DNA of 64,000 nt. Origin: Janibacter sp. CX7. GTDB taxonomy: Bacteria; Actinomycetota; Actinomycetes; Actinomycetales; Dermatophilaceae. A model generated the notes under the pieces. The model saw nothing but the letters and a program-made list of their open reading frames with translations. It was not told where the DNA came from and ran no database searches. Below are positions 1 to 9,208 of the stretch, one piece after another. The position numbers were made by a program, and so were the translations under genes. The DNA lies in NCBI RefSeq assembly GCF_024362365.1, contig NZ_CP101464.1, forward strand, positions 1,178,001-1,242,000, read 5' to 3'. Position 1 is the stretch's first letter. Each line of letters begins with the position of its first letter.

Positions 1-614
1 TCTTCGTCTGCACGGCGACGGCCTTCATCATCATCTCGACGGACATGTACACCGTCTTCAAGGGCGAGACCTTCGGCGACGAGACGCTCTACGTCGGCGG
101 GGTCGGCACCGACACCGAGCCCGGTCCGGGCTTCGTCCAGGCGGGCTTCGACACCCTCGCGCCCGGCTGGGGCTCGAGCTTCGTCGCGCTGGCCCTCGTC
201 TTCTTCGCCTTCACGACGATGGTCGCCTACTACTACATGGCCGAGGTCAACCTCGCCTACCTCACCCGCAAGATCCGCAACGGCGTCGTGCGCCGCGGCA
301 TGATCCGTGCACTGCAGGCGCTGATCCTCGTCTCCGTCGCCTACGGCGCGACGACGACGGCCGGCTCCGCCTGGGGCCTGGGTGACATCGGCGTCGGCAC
401 GATGGCCTGGCTCAACATCCTCGGCATCCTCATGCTGCAGGGCCCGGCGCTCAAGGCGCTCAAGGACTTCCGCGCCCAGAAGAAGCAGGGTCTGGACCCG
501 CAGTTCGACCCGCGCGACCACGGCATCGTGGGCGCGACCTTCTGGGAGGACCGCGCTGACGGGCTCGTCACACAGGGTGCCCCGGTGGAATCCCCGGCCG
601 ACGCGGGTCGTTGA
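1..614 (+). CDS. Alanine/glycine:cation (sodium) symporter, C-terminal part
   Basis: The gene is cut by the window start; the reading frame is open from base 3 and ends at TGA 612-614. The visible part begins FVCTATAFIII, which matches the conserved 'CTATA' helix of AGCS-family sodium/alanine symporters, followed by at least three further hydrophobic segments and a charged cytoplasmic tail. Proteins of this family take up alanine or glycine across the inner membrane with sodium. The family call rests on this C-terminal third only, so substrate choice is inferred from the family. Confidence 0.8.
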   Translation, partial: FVCTATAFIIISTDMYTVFKGETFGDETLYVGGVGTDTEPGPGFVQAGFDTLAPGWGSSFVALALVFFAFTTMVAYYYMAEVNLAYLTRKIRNGVVRRGMIRALQALILVSVAYGATTTAGSAWGLGDIGVGTMAWLNILGILMLQGPALKALKDFRAQKKQGLDPQFDPRDHGIVGATFWEDRADGLVTQGAPVESPADAGR

Positions 615-665
615 CCCCCGTGGAGCGCCCCCGACCCGGGAGCGCCCGAGCGTCAGGAGACCCCG

Positions 666-1058
666 ATGGCCATGAGCCGCCGAGTCCGTAGTGCTGCCCA
701 CCTCGCGTCGGCCGTCCGGAGCGCCTCGCGCCCCGGCAGCCCCGGCATGATCGCGCGCCTGCGGGCCGTGCCGCGGATGATCCGCGCGGTCCGCTCCGGG
801 GCCTACACCGGCCTGTCGTCCGCGCGCCTGGTCATGATGCTCGCCGGTGTCGGCTACGTCGTCTCGCCGATCGACATCGCGCCCGAGGGGCTGCTGCTGG
901 CCTTCGGCCTGCTCGACGACGTCATGGTCGTCGGCTGGCTCGCCGCGACCCTGGTCAAGGAGACCGAGGACTTCATCGCGTGGGAGCAGGGCACGGCTTT
1001 CCAGCCGCAGCCCCAGCCCCAGCCGGGGACCGTGCGCTCGCACGTCGTGCCGGACTGA
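666..1058 (+). CDS. YkvA-like DUF1232 membrane-associated protein
   Basis: This 130-residue protein has an arginine-rich N-terminus and one core, YVVSPIDIAPE...GLLDDVMVVGWL (residues about 60-90), which is the DUF1232 signature: a hydrophobic hairpin with a conserved 'SPID' turn and a 'DD' pair. A run of Q-P dipeptides follows near residue 115. AGGAGA at 655-660 gives a good ribosome site for the ATG; a second ATG two codons in is also possible. The role of DUF1232 proteins is not established. It follows the symporter gene by 51 bases and could share its transcript. Confidence 0.8.
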   Translation: MAMSRRVRSAAHLASAVRSASRPGSPGMIARLRAVPRMIRAVRSGAYTGLSSARLVMMLAGVGYVVSPIDIAPEGLLLAFGLLDDVMVVGWLAATLVKETEDFIAWEQGTAFQPQPQPQPGTVRSHVVPD

Positions 1059-1144
1059 TCCACAGCCTCGTGGCCGCTGCCGCGAGGATCCACAGGCGGC
1101 CCGCCCCTCTGTCGAGGGGGCGGGCCGCTCGGCATCGTCGGGGC

Positions 1145-2227
1145 ATGACACCGACTGCCTCCCCCCGCGACCCCGCCGAGCTCGCCGTCCTCGTGCCCTA
1201 CCAGCTCGGTTACCACCCGGGCCCCTCCCTCGTCCTCACGGCGCTGCACGGTCGTCGCGTGGGCATGGTCCAGCGGCTCGACCTCCTGCCCGACGCCGCG
1301 GCGTGCGAGCAGGTCGCGGCGCACTGCGTCGCCGTGCTGGCCCACAGCGGGGCGCAGGGTCTGGCCGTCACGGCCTTCGAGGAGGACGAAGGGGGGTCCC
1401 GCCCCCTGCGCACGGCGGTCACCTCAGCCGCCCTCGTCGCAGGTCTGCACGTGACACCGCACCTCGTCGTCCGCGAGGGCCGCACCTGGCCGGGCGGGCG
1501 CGAGCTGCCGCAGCCGCACGAGGTGCCGGCGGTCGCTCCCTTCGTCCTCGCCGGCGTGAGTCCCTGGCCGAGCCGGCAGGCGCTCGTCGACGGGGTGGTG
1601 CCGCCCACCGACGAGGTGAGGGCCGACCGGGTCGCTGCCGCGGCCGAGGGACTCGACCTCGCCCACGTCGACGAGGACGAGCTGGTCGACGTCTGGGCCC
1701 GGGTCCTCGACCCGCGCCGCACCGCGGAGCCGGTGGCGGTGCTCACCGACGCCGAGCTCGCCTTGCTCGCGATCTCGCTGCTCGACATCCCGTGGCGCGA
1801 CGGGCTGCTCGCCATGCTCGCCCCCGGCTTCTTCGACCTCGACGCGCTGCCGCCGCACATCGCCACGCTCGTCATCGACGCAGCGGGGGACTGCCCGTGG
1901 GTCGACCTGTGGGAGGAGGGCGACGAGTGGCCGCGGCCGCAGGAGTGGCCCGAGGAGGTGCTGCTCGTGCGCGAGCGCCTCGTCGAGGTGGGCCGTCTGC
2001 TGCCGCCGCCCCTGACGGCGGCGGTGCACGTCGCGGTCGCGCAGCTGGCCTGGTGGGCGGGCGACGGCACGATCGCCGGCATCTGCCTCGAGCGGGCTCT
2101 CGAGGTCGACCCCGACCACCGGCTCGCCGACCTGATGTCGCGGCTGCTCGTCACCGGCGCGCACCCGTGGAGCGACGCGGTGGCGGGTCCGCACGACGGA
2201 CGCGTCTCGATCCCGCGCGCCTCATGA
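1145..2227 (+). CDS. DUF4192 family protein
   Basis: The product is 360 residues when started at ATG 1145, which begins directly before the conserved block LVPYQLGYHPGPSLVLTAL near the N-terminus that marks the actinobacterial DUF4192 family. An upstream in-frame start would add an arginine-rich extension that does not look like coding sequence. The protein is acidic, with no signal peptide or membrane helix, and contains several W-D and E-W pairs in its C-terminal half. No biochemical function is known for this family. It stands alone between the DUF1232 gene and the metX riboswitch. Confidence 0.8.
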   Translation: MTPTASPRDPAELAVLVPYQLGYHPGPSLVLTALHGRRVGMVQRLDLLPDAAACEQVAAHCVAVLAHSGAQGLAVTAFEEDEGGSRPLRTAVTSAALVAGLHVTPHLVVREGRTWPGGRELPQPHEVPAVAPFVLAGVSPWPSRQALVDGVVPPTDEVRADRVAAAAEGLDLAHVDEDELVDVWARVLDPRRTAEPVAVLTDAELALLAISLLDIPWRDGLLAMLAPGFFDLDALPPHIATLVIDAAGDCPWVDLWEEGDEWPRPQEWPEEVLLVRERLVEVGRLLPPPLTAAVHVAVAQLAWWAGDGTIAGICLERALEVDPDHRLADLMSRLLVTGAHPWSDAVAGPHDGRVSIPRAS

Positions 2228-2244
2228 CGTTAGAGTTGGCGGCA

Positions 2245-2350
2245 GGTCATGAGTGCCAGCGCAAAGCCCCGGCTTGCTGGCCGGCAACCCTCCTCGCGAC
2301 GGGGTGCCCCGGGTGATGACCTGGCCGCGTCGAGGCGATGTGGCAAGGCG
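2245..2350 (+). ncRNA. SAM-IV-type S-adenosylmethionine riboswitch
   Basis: GGTCAT (2245-2250) pairs with ATGACC (2316-2321) to close the P1 helix. Inside lie the S-box core elements: GAGTGCCAGC, the AAGCCCCGGCTTGCTGG hairpin arm, CCGGCAACC and GGGGTGCCCCGGGTGATGACC. This core, followed by a 3' extension and found in an actinobacterium, fits the SAM-IV class better than SAM-I. It sits directly ahead of metX, a methionine-pathway gene, so SAM binding is expected to lower metX expression. Since the gene starts within 30 bases of the extension, control of translation start is the more likely mode, by inference. Confidence 0.85.
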
Positions 2351-2370
2351 AGACACTTCGGGAGCACTCC

Positions 2371-3501
2371 GTGAGCGTGACCACCACACCCCCCACGAGC
2401 ACAGCGTCGTGGCGCGACGGTGACGAGCCGGGCGACCGGCACTTCCACTCCGTGGGCCACCTGCGGCTCGAGTCCGGCGAGTCCCTGCCCGACGTCGTGC
2501 TCGCCTACGAGACGTGGGGGCGGCTGAGCCCCGAGCGGGACAATGCGGTGCTCGTCGAGCACGCGCTGACCGGTGACAGCCACGTCGTCGGTGACGCCGG
2601 TCCCGGTCACCCCACGGCCGGCTGGTGGCCCGGGCTCATCGGTGAGGGTGCGCCCCTCGACGACTCCTACTTCGTCGTCGCGGTCAACGTCCTCGGTGGC
2701 TGCCAGGGCAGCACCGGGCCCGCCAGCACCGCGCCCGACGGGCGGCCCTGGGGCAGCCGGTTTCCCCGACTGACGATCCGCGACCAGGTCGCCGCCGAGG
2801 CGCGCCTGGCCGACGCGCTCGGCATCGAACGCTGGCACACCGTCATCGGCGGGTCGATGGGTGGCATGCGGACCCTCGAGTGGGTCGCGAGCCACCCCGA
2901 CCGGGTCGGCACGGCGATCGCGCTCGCGACCGGTGCCCGGGCGACCGCCGAGCAGATCGGCTGGTGCCAGGCGCAGATCCTCGCCATCCGCAACGACCCG
3001 TGGTTCGCCGGGGGCGACTACTACGACCACCCGCAGGGACCGGAGAGCGGCCTGGCCATCGCCCGCCGCATCGCGCACATCACCTACCGCAGCGAGCTCG
3101 AGCTGCACGAGCGCTTCGGCCGCGAGGAGCAGGACGAGCCGGCGGGGGAGTCGGGGCGACCGCGCTACACCGTCGAGAGCTATCTCGACCACCACGGGGG
3201 CAAGCTCGCGCGTCGCTTCGACGCCAACTCCTATGCGGTGCTCTCCGAGGCGATGAACTCCCACGACATCGGTCGTGGACGCGGCGGGCTCGAGGCGGCG
3301 CTCGCCCCCTTCGCCGGTCGTCTCGTCGTCGCGCCCGTCGACTCCGACCGGCTCTACCCGCCCCGGCTCTCGAGCGAGATCGCCGCGGCGCGGCCCGGCA
3401 CCCGGCTGCGCACGATCCACTCGGCGGTGGGTCACGACGGCTTCCTCACCGAGGTCGACCAGGTCGGCGAGCTGCTCCACGAGACCCTGCGCGACGCCTG
3501 A
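2371..3501 (+). CDS. metX: Homoserine O-acetyltransferase
   Basis: MetX transfers an acetyl group from acetyl-CoA to homoserine in methionine synthesis. The 376-residue alpha/beta hydrolase fold shows the nucleophile elbow GGSMGGMRTLEW (Ser about 162), an acidic residue in DSDRLYPP (Asp about 326) and the catalytic His in VGHDGFL (about 355). GTG 2371 is chosen because GGGAG lies at 2360-2364; an in-frame ATG at 2338 falls inside the riboswitch 3' region and lacks a ribosome site. The upstream SAM riboswitch supports the methionine role. A succinyl-transferring variant cannot be excluded by eye, but MetX in actinobacteria is normally acetyl-specific. Confidence 0.93.
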   Translation: MSVTTTPPTSTASWRDGDEPGDRHFHSVGHLRLESGESLPDVVLAYETWGRLSPERDNAVLVEHALTGDSHVVGDAGPGHPTAGWWPGLIGEGAPLDDSYFVVAVNVLGGCQGSTGPASTAPDGRPWGSRFPRLTIRDQVAAEARLADALGIERWHTVIGGSMGGMRTLEWVASHPDRVGTAIALATGARATAEQIGWCQAQILAIRNDPWFAGGDYYDHPQGPESGLAIARRIAHITYRSELELHERFGREEQDEPAGESGRPRYTVESYLDHHGGKLARRFDANSYAVLSEAMNSHDIGRGRGGLEAALAPFAGRLVVAPVDSDRLYPPRLSSEIAAARPGTRLRTIHSAVGHDGFLTEVDQVGELLHETLRDA

Positions 3502-3598
3502 CTCGTCGACACCCCGGCGGGGAGTGAGACAGGTCACGGGACCGCGGTGTAGCGTCTGGCCCAGGTTGTCCACCTGAGCGAGCTGACGAGGAGCACCG

Positions 3599-3997
3599 AT
3601 GACGATCGTCGTGGGATACGTGTCCACCAAGGAAGGCGAAGCCGCCCTGGAGCGGGCCTTCGAGGAGTGCCGCCTGCGCAATGACAAGCTCGTCGTCATC
3701 CACTCCGACCGCGGCGGTGTCGGCCTGAGCGGTGACACCGCGCGCAAGCACGAGGACGACCTCGCGCAGGTGCGGTCCCGCATGGACGAGGCCGGGGTCG
3801 ACGGCGAGGTCCGTGGGCTCGTGCGCGGCAAGGAGCCGGCCGAGGACCTCATCGTCGTGGCGGAGGAGACCGGCGCCGAGCTGATCATCATCGGCCTGCG
3901 TCGTCGCACCCCCGTCGGCAAGCTGATCCTCGGCTCCAACGCCCAGCGTGTGCTGCTCGACGCGCCCTGCGACGTGCTGGCGGTCAAGGCCCGCTGA
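3599..3997 (+). CDS. Universal stress protein (UspA family)
   Basis: This single-domain Usp protein of 132 residues begins with the TIVVGYVSTKEGEAALERAF strand-helix. It carries the C-terminal nucleotide-binding pattern G-(2x)-R...G-(9x)-G-S (IGLRRRTPVGKLILGSNAQRVL), typical of ATP-binding Usp proteins. It is cytosolic and usually linked to stasis or stress survival. GAGGAGCACCG precedes the ATG. A hairpin at 4004-4024 ends the unit just after the stop codon. Confidence 0.9.
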   Translation: MTIVVGYVSTKEGEAALERAFEECRLRNDKLVVIHSDRGGVGLSGDTARKHEDDLAQVRSRMDEAGVDGEVRGLVRGKEPAEDLIVVAEETGAELIIIGLRRRTPVGKLILGSNAQRVLLDAPCDVLAVKAR

Positions 3998-4003
3998 CGG
4001 GCC

Positions 4004-4024
4004 GCTGCCACCCCTGGTGGCGGC
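4004..4024 (+). terminator. Hairpin after the Usp gene
   Basis: GCTGCCACC pairs with GGTGGCGGC (9 pairs including one G-U) around a CCT loop, starting 7 bases after the Usp stop codon. No T-tract follows, which is common for high-G+C terminators. It also separates the Usp unit from the sigA promoter. Confidence 0.55.
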
Positions 4025-4043
4025 ATCTGCGCCGCCCGCGTTT

Positions 4044-4049
4044 TATAAT
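4044..4049 (+). promoter_or_regulatory. -10 element of the sigA promoter
   Basis: A perfect TATAAT lies in an unusually A/T-rich spot (TTTTATAATGG) about 100 bases before the sigA start. No good TTGACA is seen 16-18 bases upstream, so this is either an extended or an activator-dependent promoter. The transcript leader would be about 90 bases. Confidence 0.6.
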
Positions 4050-4147
4050 GGTCACGAGCCCAGCGCACAGCGACCGGGCGAGTCGGGACCGCGGGGTGAC
4101 GCCACCCCCTTCGTCCCGGCGGAATCCTCCGTGACGAAAGGTTGTTG

Positions 4148-5710
4148 GTGACTGCTGTGTCCCCACGGTCCGGCGAGACGCAGGGCTCCCTCCCCAAGGA
4201 GTTCTCGCACCCATCGTTGCAGGAGCTCGTCCTGAAGGGCCGCACGACCGGATCCATCACCAGCGACCAGCTGCAGGCAGCATTCAGCGAGGCGAAGATC
4301 AGCCCCACCCGGGGTCGGGTCGTCCTGCGTGCACTGGGCGACCAGGGAATCGAGGTACAGGTGCCAGAGTCCACCCCGGCGAAGAAGACCGCGAAGAAGG
4401 CTCCCGCCAAGAAGGCGGCGACCAAGACCGCGGCGACGAAGACGGCCGCGAAGAAGACCGCGACCAAGAAGGCCGCCGCGCCCGCGAAGAAGGCTGCTCC
4501 GGCGAAGAAGGTCGCGGCCAAGAAGGCCGCGTCGACGGCGACGGCCGCAGCCGCCGCTGCGCCCGTGAAGCAGGCGGCGCCGGCCAAGCAGGCCGCCGCG
4601 AAGAAGGCCGCTGCCAAGAAGGCCGCGGCCAATCCCACGACGACGACGGCCGAGGAGCCGGCACCGGGCGAGGACGAGCTGCTCGTCGACGAGCCCGAGG
4701 CGAAGACCAAGCCCGAGACGGAGCAGGACGAGAAGTCCGGCTTCACGATCAGCAACGACGACGAGGACGACGCGCCCGCGCAGCAGGTCGTCACGGCCGG
4801 TGCCACCGCTGACCCGGTCAAGGACTACCTCAAGCAGATCGGCAAGGTCGCGCTCCTCAACGCCGAGCAGGAGGTCGAGCTCGCCAAGCGGATCGAGGCC
4901 GGCCTCTTCGCCGAGGAAAAGCTCGCCTCCGGCGAGAAGATCGACATGAAGTTCAAGCGCGAGCTGTGGTGGATCGCGCAGGACGGCAAGAACGCCAAGA
5001 ACCACCTGCTCGAGGCCAACCTGCGACTCGTCGTCTCGCTGGCCAAGCGCTACACCGGTCGCGGCATGCTCTTCCTCGACCTCATCCAGGAGGGCAACCT
5101 CGGTCTGATCCGTGCGGTCGAGAAGTTCGACTACACGAAGGGCTACAAGTTCTCGACCTACGCCACGTGGTGGATCCGTCAGGCGATCACCCGCGCGATG
5201 GCCGACCAGGCGCGCACGATCCGCATCCCCGTGCACATGGTCGAGGTCATCAACAAGCTCGCTCGTGTTCAGCGCCAGATGCTCCAGGACCTGGGCCGCG
5301 AGCCCACGCCGGAGGAGCTGGCCAAGGAGCTCGACATGACCCCCGAGAAGGTCGTCGAGGTCCAGAAGTACGGTCGCGAGCCGATCTCGCTGCACACCCC
5401 GCTCGGCGAGGACGGCGACTCCGAGTTCGGTGACCTCATCGAGGACTCCGAGGCCGTCGTGCCGGCTGACGCGGTGAGCTTCACGCTCCTGCAGGAGCAG
5501 CTGCACTCGGTGCTCGACACCCTCAGCGAGCGCGAGGCCGGCGTGGTCTCGATGCGCTTCGGCCTGACCGACGGCCAGCCGAAGACGCTCGACGAGATCG
5601 GCAAGGTCTACGGCGTGACCCGTGAGCGGATCCGCCAGATCGAGTCCAAGACGATGAGCAAGCTCCGTCACCCGAGCCGCTCCCAGGTCCTGCGCGACTA
5701 CCTCGACTGA
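4148..5710 (+). CDS. sigA: Primary RNA polymerase sigma factor (SigA/HrdB type)
   Basis: The 520-residue protein directs housekeeping transcription. After an N-terminal region 1.1-like segment comes a long lysine/alanine/proline tract (about residues 75-165), an acidic stretch, then region 1.2 ([11 protein letters not shown], about 221). Region 2 includes the -10-reading helix with [14 protein letters not shown] (about 337). Region 4.2 ([20 protein letters not shown]) ends with the usual LRDYLD. Both TTG 4142 and TTG 4145 are in frame, but GTG 4148 sits 7 bases after GAAAGG and is preferred. Its stop codon directly abuts the stop of the convergent transglutaminase gene, with no base between. 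Confidence 0.95.
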   Translation: MTAVSPRSGETQGSLPKEFSHPSLQELVLKGRTTGSITSDQLQAAFSEAKISPTRGRVVLRALGDQGIEVQVPESTPAKKTAKKAPAKKAATKTAATKTAAKKTATKKAAAPAKKAAPAKKVAAKKAASTATAAAAAAPVKQAAPAKQAAAKKAAAKKAAANPTTTTAEEPAPGEDELLVDEPEAKTKPETEQDEKSGFTISNDDEDDAPAQQVVTAGATADPVKDYLKQIGKVALLNAEQEVELAKRIEAGLFAEEKLASGEKIDMKFKRELWWIAQDGKNAKNHLLEANLRLVVSLAKRYTGRGMLFLDLIQEGNLGLIRAVEKFDYTKGYKFSTYATWWIRQAITRAMADQARTIRIPVHMVEVINKLARVQRQMLQDLGREPTPEELAKELDMTPEKVVEVQKYGREPISLHTPLGEDGDSEFGDLIEDSEAVVPADAVSFTLLQEQLHSVLDTLSEREAGVVSMRFGLTDGQPKTLDEIGKVYGVTRERIRQIESKTMSKLRHPSRSQVLRDYLD

Positions 5711-7990
5711 TCACCCCCGGCGGGGGAGGCGGCGCAGGATCGCGCGGCCGAGCGTCCGCCAGGCGTCGACCCCGTCCTGGGGCCACAGCACGGAGCGCAG
5801 CTGCATCGAGCGCTGGCGGCTCGCGCGCACCCGGTCGACGACCTGGCCGACCTCGCGGGAGATGTCCGGCAGGTCGGCGCCGGGCGGTGCGTAGCGCGCC
5901 CGCTCGAGCGTCGCGACGACGTGGTCGAGGTGCTCCTTGGGCTCGCCCTCGAGGTGCAGCCGTCGGGAGAGCCAGGCGCCCGTCTGCCGCGGCGTCGCCC
6001 CGACCGGAGGACGCAGCCCGAGGTCGTCGAGCTGGCTGACCAGCTCGTGCCACTCGCGCTCGACCCGCTCGGTGTCGTCGAGCGAACGGCGTCGATCCAG
6101 ACGGCGCGCCACGAGCGCGGACACCGGCATGATCGCGAGGACCAGCCCGGCGCCGAGCAGCCACAGCAGCCAGGTCAGCCACGCGGGTCGTCCCTCGTCC
6201 TGCCCGGTCGCGGCCTCGGGGACGGCGACGTCCTCGGGACGATCGGCGGAGCTGGCCGAGCTGCTGCTCGCGTCGTCGGAGCTGGTCGAGGTCTCGCTGC
6301 CTGCGCTGGAGTCGGTCGTGTCCACCGAGTAGCCCGGCGTCGAGGCCGCGCGCGAGCCGGGCGTCGGCTCGAAGCGCGTCCAGCCGACGCCCTCGAAGTA
6401 CAGCTCCGGCCACGCGTGCGCGTCGCTCACCCGCACCACCCGCTCCTCGCCGGTCGACAGCGACCCGGGGAGGAAGCCCACGGCGACGCGCGCCGGGATG
6501 CCGCGGGCGCGGGCCATGAGGGTCATCGTCACGGCGAACTGCTGGCAGTAGCCGGTCTTGGTGTCGAGGAAGGAGACGATCGGGTCGCGGCCCTGAGCGT
6601 CGGGCAGCTCGAGGCTGTAGGTGAACTCGCTGCCGCGCAGGTACTCCTGGATCGCCTGCGCGCTGGCGAGCGGGGTCGCGTCCTGGGGGACGACCTCGTC
6701 GACGAGCTCGGTGATCTCCGTCGAGGAGCCGGGGTCGAGGGTGAGGTAGGAGTCGTCGGCCGCGCTCGGGTCGACGGGCAGCGCGGTCTCCAGGTCGAAG
6801 TCGTCCTCCTCGGGCGTCAGCTCGGTGAAGGTCGCCGAGTAGGTCCCGGGCGTCTGCTGGACGCGGGCGGTGCCGTCCTGGCCGAGGGCCCAGGCGATGC
6901 CCCCGGTGTCGACGGAGCTGACGAGCGAAGGGAGCGGCAGCTGCGGTGCCGCGACGCCGTTGGACTGCACGACGATCGTCCGCCGCTCGGCGGGGATGTT
7001 GCCCGGGATGCGCAGCGTCGGGTCGACCGGGGAGAAGCCGTCGACCGGCTCGGGGGCATCGGAGCGCATCCGTCCCAGGCCGTCGGAGAAGTCCTCGACG
7101 ACGGCGACGCGCAGCGGCTCGGGCGAGGGGGCGCTCGTCGTGTAGGTGAGCACCGGCTCCTCGCTCGGCGAGGCGAGGCTGCGGCGCAGGTCGAGCGCAC
7201 TGGCCAGGCGCACGCCCGAGCCGCCGACCGACGAGCCGCCGCGTCCGAGCCCGTCGAGCACGTAGCGCGTGGGCAGGTGGGGGACGAAGGTCGCCAGGGC
7301 GACGGCACCGGCCAGGCCGAGGGCGCCCAGGCGCACGGCCTGCCAGCGGTGCGAGCGCGCCGCGACCTCCTCGCCGTCGCCGCGCGCGAGCCGGGGGACC
7401 GAGGTCACCCAGCCGTGGAGGTCGACGTCGGCCTGGTGGACGACCATCGCCAGCCAGACGCTGGCCGCGACGAGGAACCACAGCCCGTGGAGGGACCCGC
7501 CGGAGTTGGCCGCGGAGACGAGGAAGAGCGACAGCAGCGGCAGGCCGGCGACCGATGGCGACATGGCGGTGGCGCTCGACATGTCGACGGCGAGCGCGAC
7601 GACCACGACGACGGTGACGAGCATGACGACGATGCCCGGCGTCGCGGGGGCCGGTGCGGCATAGCGGGTGATCGTCTCGTGCGCGTCGGAGACGTGCGCG
7701 GCGAAGGTCGAGATGGTCTGCGGCGTCGGCACGACGCCGAACCACGTCGTCTCCCGCAGCTGGGTGACGAGCAGGTAGAAGCCGGCGACGAGCGCCTGGC
7801 CCAGGACGACGAGACCCGCCCGGGTGGTCAGTCCGCGCAGCAGCATGCCGCTGAGCATGACGAGGAGGATCCCTCCCATCGCCGGGCCCACCCACGGGTT
7901 GTCGTCGAAGAGCGAGCGCAGCGGGAGCGCGACGACGAGGGTGCCGAGCGCGGCGAGCAGCCCGGCGACGGCGCGGAGGTCGTGTCTCAT
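5711..7990 (-). CDS. TgpA-type membrane transglutaminase-like protein
   Basis: The 759-residue protein starts with about six hydrophobic segments (residues 5-220). It then has an extracytoplasmic transglutaminase-like domain with the catalytic Cys in TGYCQQF (about 482) and His in SDAHAWPEL (about 525). The third acidic position reads RFEPTP, a Glu where many relatives have Asp. A serine-rich linker, one further membrane helix (LTWLLWLLGAGLVL) and a cytoplasmic C-terminal DUF4129-like tail follow. It overlaps the DUF58 gene by ATGA and belongs to the moxR-DUF58-transglutaminase operon. Such trios are common in actinobacteria; the substrate is unknown. Confidence 0.88.
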   Translation of the reverse strand: MRHDLRAVAGLLAALGTLVVALPLRSLFDDNPWVGPAMGGILLVMLSGMLLRGLTTRAGLVVLGQALVAGFYLLVTQLRETTWFGVVPTPQTISTFAAHVSDAHETITRYAAPAPATPGIVVMLVTVVVVVALAVDMSSATAMSPSVAGLPLLSLFLVSAANSGGSLHGLWFLVAASVWLAMVVHQADVDLHGWVTSVPRLARGDGEEVAARSHRWQAVRLGALGLAGAVALATFVPHLPTRYVLDGLGRGGSSVGGSGVRLASALDLRRSLASPSEEPVLTYTTSAPSPEPLRVAVVEDFSDGLGRMRSDAPEPVDGFSPVDPTLRIPGNIPAERRTIVVQSNGVAAPQLPLPSLVSSVDTGGIAWALGQDGTARVQQTPGTYSATFTELTPEEDDFDLETALPVDPSAADDSYLTLDPGSSTEITELVDEVVPQDATPLASAQAIQEYLRGSEFTYSLELPDAQGRDPIVSFLDTKTGYCQQFAVTMTLMARARGIPARVAVGFLPGSLSTGEERVVRVSDAHAWPELYFEGVGWTRFEPTPGSRAASTPGYSVDTTDSSAGSETSTSSDDASSSSASSADRPEDVAVPEAATGQDEGRPAWLTWLLWLLGAGLVLAIMPVSALVARRLDRRRSLDDTERVEREWHELVSQLDDLGLRPPVGATPRQTGAWLSRRLHLEGEPKEHLDHVVATLERARYAPPGADLPDISREVGQVVDRVRASRQRSMQLRSVLWPQDGVDAWRTLGRAILRRLPRRG

Positions 7991-9198
7991 GCCCGCACCC
8001 CCAGGCCGACCGACAGCCGTGTCCACAGCTCCGGCAGCTGGGCTCCGGGGCGCACGACCTCGGCCCGCCACCCGCCGAGGGCGAGCCGGTGGGCTGTCTC
8101 GTCGGCAGGACCGGTGCCCGAACGTCCGGTGAAGCCGCCACGGTCCACGACGAGGGCCCGGCCGTGGCGCGAGCGGGAGGTGCACAGGTCGACGACCTCG
8201 TCGTCGAGCTGCCCCAGCACGCCGACGACGAGACCGCCCCCGTGGAGCATGAAGTCGTCGAGCGCCTCGACGAGCCCGTCGGGCGAGGTCGTCTCCGCTG
8301 GCCCGACCGCCGCCAGCTCGTCGAGCGCGTGGTCGAGGTCGACGAGCGGGACGACGGCGCCGGTCTCGTCGGACGCGAGGCACAGGTGCACCTCGAAGCG
8401 CTCGCCGAGCAGCACGGTGACGATCGAGGCGACGGCCGTGACCGACCACTCGAAGGACCCCCCGCCGCCCGTGCCGGCGTGCGAGCCCGCACGGTCGTCG
8501 AGCAGGACGAGCGCGCGGCGACGTGAGGGCTGCTCGTCCTGACGGACCATCGTCTCGCCGGTGCGGGCGGTCGAGCGCCAGTGGATGCGCCGCAGGTCGT
8601 CGCCGATGCGGTACTCGCGCACCCCGATGTCGTCCTCTCCCTGGAGGGCGACGCGCGAGGAGGTCGATGTCTCGCCGCCCCCGCCGGCCGGCACGCCGCG
8701 GACGGGGGTGAGCGGCAGGACGCGGGGCAGGACGACGAGCGAGGTCTGGCCCGGCACGGGGATCGATCGGGTCGCCAGGCCGAAGGGGTCGGTGACGCGC
8801 ACCGAGAGCGGACCGATCACGTGGTGCCCGCGCACGTGCGAGCGCACCCGGTAGGAGAGCTGTCGGCTCTCGCCGCTGTCGAGGCGCGGCACGAGCAGGT
8901 GCGGGCGGTCGCCGAGGGCATAGGCGAGGGTCTCCTCGCCGCGCAGCAGGGGGGTGCTCAGCCGTCCGGCGTTGCGCACCTGCACGGTCACGTCGGCGTG
9001 CCCGTCGGTCGGGATGCGCACCGGGGAGACCTGCCGCGAGACGTCGAGGTCGAGGTCACGACGGGAGAGGAGCAGCGCGAGGGCCGGCAGGACGACGAGC
9101 AGCCCGCCGACCTTCGTCAGGTCGTGCAGGCCGAGGACGAGCCCGGTGAGGGCGACGAGCACGCCGGCGGCGACGAAGAGCCGCCCACGGCCGGTCAT
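7987..9198 (-). CDS. DUF58 family membrane protein
   Basis: This 403-residue protein has two N-terminal membrane helices (residues about 7-45), a beta-rich region and the DUF58 core. The core includes the conserved 'D...[12 protein letters not shown]' segment and the following LVLLDD, which resembles a von Willebrand A-type fold. It is coupled to the transglutaminase gene by a 4-base overlap and follows moxR by 10 bases. In this type of operon MoxR is thought to act as a chaperone ATPase on vWA/DUF58 partners. Confidence 0.88.
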   Translation of the reverse strand: MTGRGRLFVAAGVLVALTGLVLGLHDLTKVGGLLVVLPALALLLSRRDLDLDVSRQVSPVRIPTDGHADVTVQVRNAGRLSTPLLRGEETLAYALGDRPHLLVPRLDSGESRQLSYRVRSHVRGHHVIGPLSVRVTDPFGLATRSIPVPGQTSLVVLPRVLPLTPVRGVPAGGGGETSTSSRVALQGEDDIGVREYRIGDDLRRIHWRSTARTGETMVRQDEQPSRRRALVLLDDRAGSHAGTGGGGSFEWSVTAVASIVTVLLGERFEVHLCLASDETGAVVPLVDLDHALDELAAVGPAETTSPDGLVEALDDFMLHGGGLVVGVLGQLDDEVVDLCTSRSRHGRALVVDRGGFTGRSGTGPADETAHRLALGGWRAEVVRPGAQLPELWTRLSVGLGVRA

Positions 9199-9208
9199 CG
9201 CGCTCGCC

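Noticed and set aside
2338..2370. ATG 2338 as metX start
   Set aside because: It lies in the riboswitch 3' part without a ribosome site, whereas GTG 2371 has GGGAG at the right distance.
4370..4640. Repeated AAGAAGGC/GCC DNA as a repeat element
   Set aside because: It is the coding DNA of the lysine/alanine tract of SigA, with codon-level variation; the same holds for the tracts in ftsI and the DksA/TraR gene.
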